From contig JALRBE010000036.1 of assembly GCA_023262335.1 (NCBI GenBank), positions 327 to 10,424 on the forward strand: 10,098 nucleotides of DNA, given 5' to 3'. The notes under the pieces are model-generated. The model was not told where the DNA came from and searched no databases. It was given only the letters and a program-made list of their open reading frames with translations. Origin of the DNA: Candidatus Saccharimonadia bacterium. GTDB taxonomy: Bacteria; Patescibacteriota; Saccharimonadia; Saccharimonadales; Saccharimonadaceae. Shown here in pieces: positions 6,509 through 10,098 of the stretch. A program made the translations under genes and the position numbers. Each line of letters starts with the position of its first letter. Position 1 is the first letter of the stretch.

Positions 6509-7227
6509 CAAAAAAACGACTCACTATCCTGCAGCTGTATCCCCGAGACATGAACATTTACGGCGATCACGGCAACATGCTCGTGCTCAAGCGGCGAGCG
6601 CAGTGGCACGGGTTCGACGTGCGCGTCGTCGAATACAACCCTGGCGATACGTTTCCAGAAACCGTCGATATCGTCCTTGGCGGCGGCGGGCAGGACAGTG
6701 GCCAGGACAAGATCCAGCAAGACCTCCTTTCCATAGGGCCCCGTCTTCGAAAACTCGCGGACGACGGCGTGCCCATGCTTGTCATATGCGGATTATACCA
6801 ACTATTCGGCACGTTCTTCAAAACGCAGGATGGTCACGTTATCAAAGGTATCGGACTGTTCGATATCGAAACGGTCGCAGGACCCGAACGGCTCATTGGC
6901 AATATCGTGACGAAAAGTGACGACTTCGGCGACATCGTCGGATACGAAAACCATAGCGGCCAAACGTTCCTAAGAGCAGGCGTCGCTCCATTGGGAACGG
7001 TCATTCGAGGCGCGGGTAACAACGGCCAGGACGAGTTCGAAGGCGCGCGACATGCGAACGTTATTGGCAGTTACCTTCATGGATCGCTACTCCCTAAGAA
7101 TCCCGCGATCGCCGACTGGCTCATCGAACGCGCCGCGGTCAATAGGTACGGGACTTTTACGCCAGCCACACCAGACGATCGCTTCGCGAAACTCGCTCGC
7201 GAGCACGCGATCAAACGTCCTCGCTAA
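6505..7227 (+). CDS. gatD: Lipid II isoglutaminyl synthase, glutaminase subunit GatD
   Basis: 240-aa class I glutamine amidotransferase (CobB/CobQ-like). It releases ammonia from glutamine for MurT. Visible motifs are the N-terminal YPRDMNIYGDHGN (12-24), the oxyanion GGGGQD (59-64), catalytic C95 in VICGLYQLFG, and catalytic H192 in GSYLHGSLLPKNP. R129 in GPERLIGN corresponds to the arginine near the glutamine site in characterised GatD. The GTG start (6505) overlaps the murT TGA as GTGA. AGAGG at 6493-6497 provides a ribosome site 7 nt upstream, so translation is coupled and equimolar subunits are likely. There is no terminator between its stop and the next promoter, which begins 2 nt later. 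Length and motifs fit the family well. Confidence 0.93.
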   Translation: MTKKRLTILQLYPRDMNIYGDHGNMLVLKRRAQWHGFDVRVVEYNPGDTFPETVDIVLGGGGQDSGQDKIQQDLLSIGPRLRKLADDGVPMLVICGLYQLFGTFFKTQDGHVIKGIGLFDIETVAGPERLIGNIVTKSDDFGDIVGYENHSGQTFLRAGVAPLGTVIRGAGNNGQDEFEGARHANVIGSYLHGSLLPKNPAIADWLIERAAVNRYGTFTPATPDDRFAKLAREHAIKRPR

Positions 7228-7228
7228 T

Positions 7229-7314
7229 TTGACATATTTATATTAATTTGTTATAATTAAAAGATATAGTCATAGTTATACTATAATTTCCGACTCGTTC
7301 TTCCTACCTAGGAG
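7229..7314 (+). promoter_or_regulatory. Near-consensus promoter, second -10 and ribosome site for the HAD-like gene
   Basis: A perfect TTGACA (7229-7234), a 17-nt spacer and a perfect TATAAT (7252-7257) form a consensus housekeeping promoter with +1 near 7264. A second TATAAT (7282-7287) overlaps a TATACT (7277-7282) and could give another start near 7294. The leader is therefore about 56 or 26 nt. GGAG (7311-7314) lies 5 nt before the ATG at 7320. The stretch 7225-7290 is strikingly AT-rich against the GC-rich surroundings. Unlike most promoters here it has a true leader with a Shine-Dalgarno sequence. Confidence 0.8.
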
Positions 7315-7319
7315 TACTC

Positions 7320-7811
7320 ATGCTTCAACGTTACGGCATCGACCTCGGCGGCGTCATTATCGGCGGCCCCGGCAACGACACGCAGTTCTTCACGAAAGAC
7401 TACCTGGCAACGCCAGCTGTCAACGCCTCCTTCGAAGGAGTCAGGAAGCTCGTGAGCCTTGTCGGCCCCGAGAACGCGTTCCTCGTGTCGAAGGCACGCA
7501 CAAACACAAGGCGCAAAAGCCTGGAGTGGCTTCGCCAACCGTTCCGGGAAGACTTCGCTGGGATGGACTTCTTCCAGTACACGGGCGTCATCGATTCCGA
7601 CGATCATGTGCACTTTTGCGATGAACGCCGCGACAAGGCGCCGATCGCCAAAGAGCTCGGCATCACGGACTTCATCGACGACAAAGCCGAAGTACTCACC
7701 TACATGGAGGGGATCGTCCCGAACCGCATTCTGTTCGGTCCGCAAAAGAATCCCACTCCGCCGGGAATAATCCACTTGCCTTCGTGGCGCGAGATCTCGT
7801 TCCTGACGTAA
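7320..7811 (+). CDS. HAD-like protein with a DxG nucleophile motif
   Basis: This is a 163-aa cytoplasmic protein. It looks like a small HAD-fold protein without a cap. Motif I is GIDLGGVIIGG, with D8 but Gly at the position of the second (acid/base) Asp. Motif II is FLVSK (S57), the motif III Lys is K106 in DKAPIAKELG, and motif IV is FIDDKAEVL (D120/D121). The layout of helices and acidic motif IV supports the fold. The loss of the second Asp argues against ordinary phosphomonoesterase chemistry, so it may be a phosphoryl-binding, ATPase-like or inactive HAD relative. Substrate is unknown. It is transcribed alone from the strongest-looking promoter in the window and ends at an intrinsic terminator, suggesting high, independent expression. 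Confidence 0.7.
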   Translation: MLQRYGIDLGGVIIGGPGNDTQFFTKDYLATPAVNASFEGVRKLVSLVGPENAFLVSKARTNTRRKSLEWLRQPFREDFAGMDFFQYTGVIDSDDHVHFCDERRDKAPIAKELGITDFIDDKAEVLTYMEGIVPNRILFGPQKNPTPPGIIHLPSWREISFLT

Positions 7812-7823
7812 CCCGTCAACGCG

Positions 7824-7857
7824 ACAGACCCGTCGCTGCTTGGCGGGTCTGTTTTTT
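7824..7857 (+). terminator. Rho-independent terminator of the HAD-like gene
   Basis: ACAGACCCG (7824-7832) pairs perfectly with CGGGTCTGT (7844-7852). This makes a 9-bp stem with an 11-nt loop, running directly into six T (7852-7857). It lies 12 nt past the stop. The minus-strand side lacks a T tract after the stem, so it acts only on plus-strand transcription and would not stop transcripts leaving the peroxiredoxin gene. Confidence 0.9.
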
Positions 7858-7864
7858 ATCTGGC

Positions 7865-8332
7865 CTAGTGGGCCTGCAGCTTCTTCAGCTCGGCAATGAT
7901 TTGCTGGCCATGGCCGTCTGGCGTGACACGACCATAGACTTTGCGTACTTGCCCCGTCGGATCGATAATGAACGTCTTGCGCAAGATACCTACTTTGCCG
8001 AATTGTTTCGGTCCCCAGGCACCGTACGACTCAATGACCGCTCCGTCCGCGTCCGTCAGTAGCGTGAAGTTCAACGCATGCTTGGCTTTAAACTTTTCGT
8101 GCGCCGCCGCTTCGTCCTTGCTCACTCCAACGATTTCCGCGCCGAGCTCGGCGATATCGTCACGCGCGTCGCGAAGGCTGCAGGCTTCGGTCGTGCAACC
8201 GGGAGTGTCGTCCTTGGGGTAAAAATAGAGCACCACCCATTTCCCGGCGAACGAGTCGAGAGACACCGGACCGCCAGTAGAGTCGGGTAATGTGAACGAT
8301 GGCGCTGGATAGGGTACGGGAATCATTGTCAT
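7865..8332 (-). CDS. bcp: Thiol peroxidase, Bcp/PrxQ-type peroxiredoxin
   Basis: 155-aa thioredoxin-fold peroxidase that reduces H2O2 and organic hydroperoxides with electrons from thioredoxin-like donors in the cytoplasm. The active-site segment YFYPKDDTPGCTTEACSLRD is present. C46 is the peroxidatic cysteine and C51 the resolving cysteine, the five-residue spacing typical of PrxQ. The downstream ILRKTFIIDPTG block, whose Arg belongs to the active site, is also intact. There is no signal peptide. ATG 8332 is chosen because TATAAT ends 6 nt before it. A second ATG two codons later (8326) is possible, and longer in-frame starts would precede the promoter. It is divergent from the acyltransferase and faces the HAD-like gene terminator. 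Confidence 0.92.
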   Translation of the reverse strand: MTMIPVPYPAPSFTLPDSTGGPVSLDSFAGKWVVLYFYPKDDTPGCTTEACSLRDARDDIAELGAEIVGVSKDEAAAHEKFKAKHALNFTLLTDADGAVIESYGAWGPKQFGKVGILRKTFIIDPTGQVRKVYGRVTPDGHGQQIIAELKKLQAH

Positions 8333-8333
8333 A

Positions 8334-8344
8334 CTCCTATTATA
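8334..8344 (-). promoter_or_regulatory. bcp promoter -10 with abutting AGGAG
   Basis: On the minus strand TATAAT (8344-8339) is followed at once by AGGAG (8338-8334), one T and the ATG (8332). Predicted +1 is the A of that ATG. The AGGAG sits too close to the first ATG (1 nt) for normal ribosome binding, although it is 7 nt from the second ATG at 8326. No good -35 is seen. Confidence 0.55.
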
Positions 8345-8370
8345 CGGCAATTCATAAGGTCTATCCGGTA

Positions 8371-8379
8371 TATAATAGG
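8371..8379 (+). promoter_or_regulatory. Promoter -10 (TATAATAGG) of the OpgC-like gene
   Basis: TATAAT (8371-8376) within the TATAATAGG nonamer lies 8 nt before the GTG at 8385. Predicted +1 is 8383-8385, giving at most a 2-nt leader. No Shine-Dalgarno sequence and no convincing -35 are seen. It is back to back with the bcp promoter in a 52-nt gap. Confidence 0.5.
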
Positions 8380-8384
8380 CCGTA

Positions 8385-9518
8385 GTGTCCGCTCCCGAAA
8401 GAAAGAAAATCCCTCGCATCGTCACGTTCGATCTGCTTCGTGGCTTTTTCCTCATTGCCATAATCATCGACCATATCGGCTTTTTCCCGAACTACCTTGA
8501 TTGGTGGGGCATGCGCGGCTTACTGCTCAGTTCGACTGCCGAAGGATTTTTCCTCATATCGGGTATCATATTGGGCATCGTCCGAGGCGCCAAGCTCGTG
8601 GAGGAACCGTTCAAAAAAGTCGCCGTTCTGGTGCTCAAACGTGCGCTCACGCTTTATGTCACCGCGACGGTTCTGGTTATCGGTTTCACGCTCATAGGCT
8701 GGCACCTTTTCCCCGGCAATCCCAATCTCAAATACGGCATCATGGAATCGCAGAACTTCCTCAGGCTCGCCTGGGAAACGCTTACTTTCCAATACATATA
8801 CGGATGGGCGGACTATTTGCGGCTCTATGCCATATTCATCGCTATCAGTCCACTGGCTTTATGGCTACTGCGCCGCGGCCTATGGTACGTCGTTCTCGGC
8901 GCGAGTTTCTTGGTGTGGTTGGCGTTCCCGATTGATTTTCATGCGCTCTCATGGGAAACCGTCGAACTACTGCAGCCTGTCGCTTGGCAACTTATTTTCT
9001 TCGTCGGCCTCGTCGTCGGTTTTCATTGGCCCGACATAACGGCATGGTGGGAAAAACACCGTCGACTGCTCGTTCCGTACGTGGCCGCGCCGCTCATCGT
9101 CATCGCGACCGTCACGTTTTTCTGGAACGTGTTTTCTGTGTTCGCGAACGAGTTCATCGTGACGAACGCATGGACGCAGATGCTCAGCGACCGAGCCTGG
9201 GAACTGCGGCTTGAGGAGTTTCACAAGGAATCATTGCCGCTCGCCCGGTTCGCGTTGTTCATGCTATGGTTCTGGACGGCGTTCTTGGTCGTGCGCCGGT
9301 TCGAAAAGCCGATCGTCAGGTTCACCGGCTGGCTGCTGTTGCCGTTCGGCACGAACTCGCTCTATGTCTACACGCTGCATGCGGTCATCGTTTTCTTCGT
9401 GCACTTGTATTTCGTCGAAACCGTGCCGGTCCTTAACCTGCTTGTCGTGACGGGCACGATAGCGCTCATTTACGTCGCGGTACGGACCAAGTTCTTGTTC
9501 GGCGTCATTCCACGCTAA
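8385..9518 (+). CDS. OpgC-like integral membrane acyltransferase
   Basis: 377 aa with about ten hydrophobic helices. The N-terminus shows FDLLRGFFLIAIIIDHIGFF (residues 15-34, R19/D29/H30), followed by SSTAEGFFLISGIILG (49-64). This pair resembles the OpgC/acyltransferase-3 superfamily arrangement of an Arg and His in helix 1 and 'AE.F.f.SG...G' in helix 2. Family members transfer acyl groups, for example succinate onto periplasmic glucans. Here it probably modifies a cell-surface glycan or envelope polymer; donor and acceptor are unknown. The start is GTG at 8385, just after the -10 box, because the next in-frame ATG falls after the conserved first helix. Its stop overlaps by 14 nt the stop region of the convergent glycosyltransferase gene. 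Confidence 0.8.
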   Translation: MSAPERKKIPRIVTFDLLRGFFLIAIIIDHIGFFPNYLDWWGMRGLLLSSTAEGFFLISGIILGIVRGAKLVEEPFKKVAVLVLKRALTLYVTATVLVIGFTLIGWHLFPGNPNLKYGIMESQNFLRLAWETLTFQYIYGWADYLRLYAIFIAISPLALWLLRRGLWYVVLGASFLVWLAFPIDFHALSWETVELLQPVAWQLIFFVGLVVGFHWPDITAWWEKHRRLLVPYVAAPLIVIATVTFFWNVFSVFANEFIVTNAWTQMLSDRAWELRLEEFHKESLPLARFALFMLWFWTAFLVVRRFEKPIVRFTGWLLLPFGTNSLYVYTLHAVIVFFVHLYFVETVPVLNLLVVTGTIALIYVAVRTKFLFGVIPR

Positions 9519-10098
9519 ACCGTGTCGCTTTGAATAGCGGCTGTTTCGTCGCGGCGTCGTTAATCACGATTGACTCTACTTCGCGCCAGTTTTCACGTAG
9601 CGGCTTCGGAGCGACGTCGCGTATGTTGCCAATCATCCATAACTCCTTGTGCTTTTCGGTAAACGCGTCCAGGTCCCGGATCTTGTGCGTTTCGTTTTCC
9701 GCGAGGGCAGTCAGCGAGCCGTATTTGTATTCGGTCGTTTCGTGGACGTAGTAAATCGGCGAATCGGAAGTATCGTAAATCGACGCCTCATAGAATATCC
9801 ATGGGGTCGTCGCAAGAACAGGAGTGCCGGCGGGTGCCTTGGCGCGGACCTGCTCGAGGAGCTGGCGCGTATCGTTGGATTGGCCGCTCGATTTATTGTA
9901 ATTGCCTGTTACCGATTGGTTCACGATTCCGGTGATCATCACGACGACGATACCGACAAACACGGCAATCCTGGTTTTTTTGCCAAGCGCGCTACCGGCC
10001 TGCGTCAACGTCACTCCCATAAACAGCGCCAAGAACAGCGCCGACATGACCAAGTACCGGTCGACGAATGCTGGACGCAACGGCGGCATGGAGAGGAG
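9505..10098 (-). CDS. GT39/PMT-like membrane glycosyltransferase, C-terminal part (5' end outside window)
   Basis: The minus-strand frame is open to the right edge, so only the last 197 or so residues are seen. The ATG at 10089 is internal rather than the start. PAFVDRYLVMSALFLALFMGV contains the 'R-Y-L' preceding a late transmembrane helix that is typical of dolichyl-phosphate-mannose-type (GT39/ArnT-like) transferases. A second helix follows (RIAVFVGIVVVMITGIV), then a roughly 120-residue soluble C-terminal domain (LLEQVRAKAPAGTPVLATTPWIFYEASIYD and onward). Such proteins use lipid-linked sugars to glycosylate proteins or envelope polymers on the outer face of the membrane. The assignment rests on the C-terminal architecture only, since the catalytic N-terminal acidic loop is outside the window. 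Confidence 0.65.
   Translation of the reverse strand, partial: LLSMPPLRPAFVDRYLVMSALFLALFMGVTLTQAGSALGKKTRIAVFVGIVVVMITGIVNQSVTGNYNKSSGQSNDTRQLLEQVRAKAPAGTPVLATTPWIFYEASIYDTSDSPIYYVHETTEYKYGSLTALAENETHKIRDLDAFTEKHKELWMIGNIRDVAPKPLRENWREVESIVINDAATKQPLFKATRFSVE

Noticed and set aside
7195..7204. Palindrome GCTCGCGAGC near the end of gatD.
   Set aside because: It is inside coding sequence, has no T tract and is explained by GC-rich codons.
8333..8467. A longer peroxiredoxin start at 8467.
   Set aside because: The extension runs through the divergent promoters and the acyltransferase start. PrxQ length fits the 8332 start.
1..10098. Search for tRNA or rRNA genes, CRISPR repeats, insertion-sequence ends, transposases, integrases and riboswitches.
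   Set aside because: None seen. Apart from the 92-nt gap at 7228-7319, intergenic gaps are at most about 60 nt and are occupied by promoters or the terminator.

Overview
The window is a compact, GC-rich bacterial chromosomal segment in which genes abut or overlap and almost nothing is non-coding. No mobile element, CRISPR array or RNA gene is visible. The gene content suggests a Candidate Phyla Radiation bacterium, most probably a Saccharibacterium (TM7). The reasons are a murT-gatD lipid II amidation pair, a membrane-anchored two-AAA Clp-like ATPase coupled to a small membrane protein, a soluble SHQLRTP-type sensor kinase, an OpgC-like membrane acyltransferase, and -10 boxes placed almost directly on start codons. 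UGA is used as a stop (murT, the 125-aa membrane protein), so this is not the UGA=Gly code of Gracilibacteria and Absconditabacteria. The lineage call is inference from content only.

Layout, left to right. (1) The 3' end of a DMT/EamA-type transporter (1-359, +), then a small nucleoside-deoxyribosyltransferase-like protein (387-827, +). (2) A minus-strand block: a membrane protein (5202-4825) whose stop overlaps the start of a 798-aa Clp-like ATPase (4825-2429), followed by a promoter and a PAS-histidine kinase (2370-1195) that overlaps a single-domain response regulator (1202-831). (3) Divergent from the Clp block, murT-gatD (5246-7227, +), overlapping by 4 nt. (4) A near-perfect sigma70-type promoter in an AT-rich island drives a HAD-like protein (7320-7811, +), which ends at a strong intrinsic terminator. 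(5) A bcp/PrxQ peroxiredoxin (8332-7865, -) diverges from an OpgC-like acyltransferase (8385-9518, +). The acyltransferase converges on the C-terminal part of a GT39/PMT-like membrane glycosyltransferase (9505 to the right edge, -).

Functionally much of the window concerns the envelope: MurT/GatD amidate peptidoglycan precursor D-Glu, the OpgC-like and GT39-like proteins probably decorate surface glycans, and the Clp-like protein with its partner is a predicted membrane AAA+ complex. The two most unusual signals are these. The Clp-like protein keeps ATPase motifs but lacks both substrate-gripping pore-loop tyrosines, the first-domain Walker B glutamate and a canonical ClpP-docking tripeptide. 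In addition, five genes have a -10 box ending 6-9 nt before the start codon, so the predicted transcripts are leaderless or nearly so.
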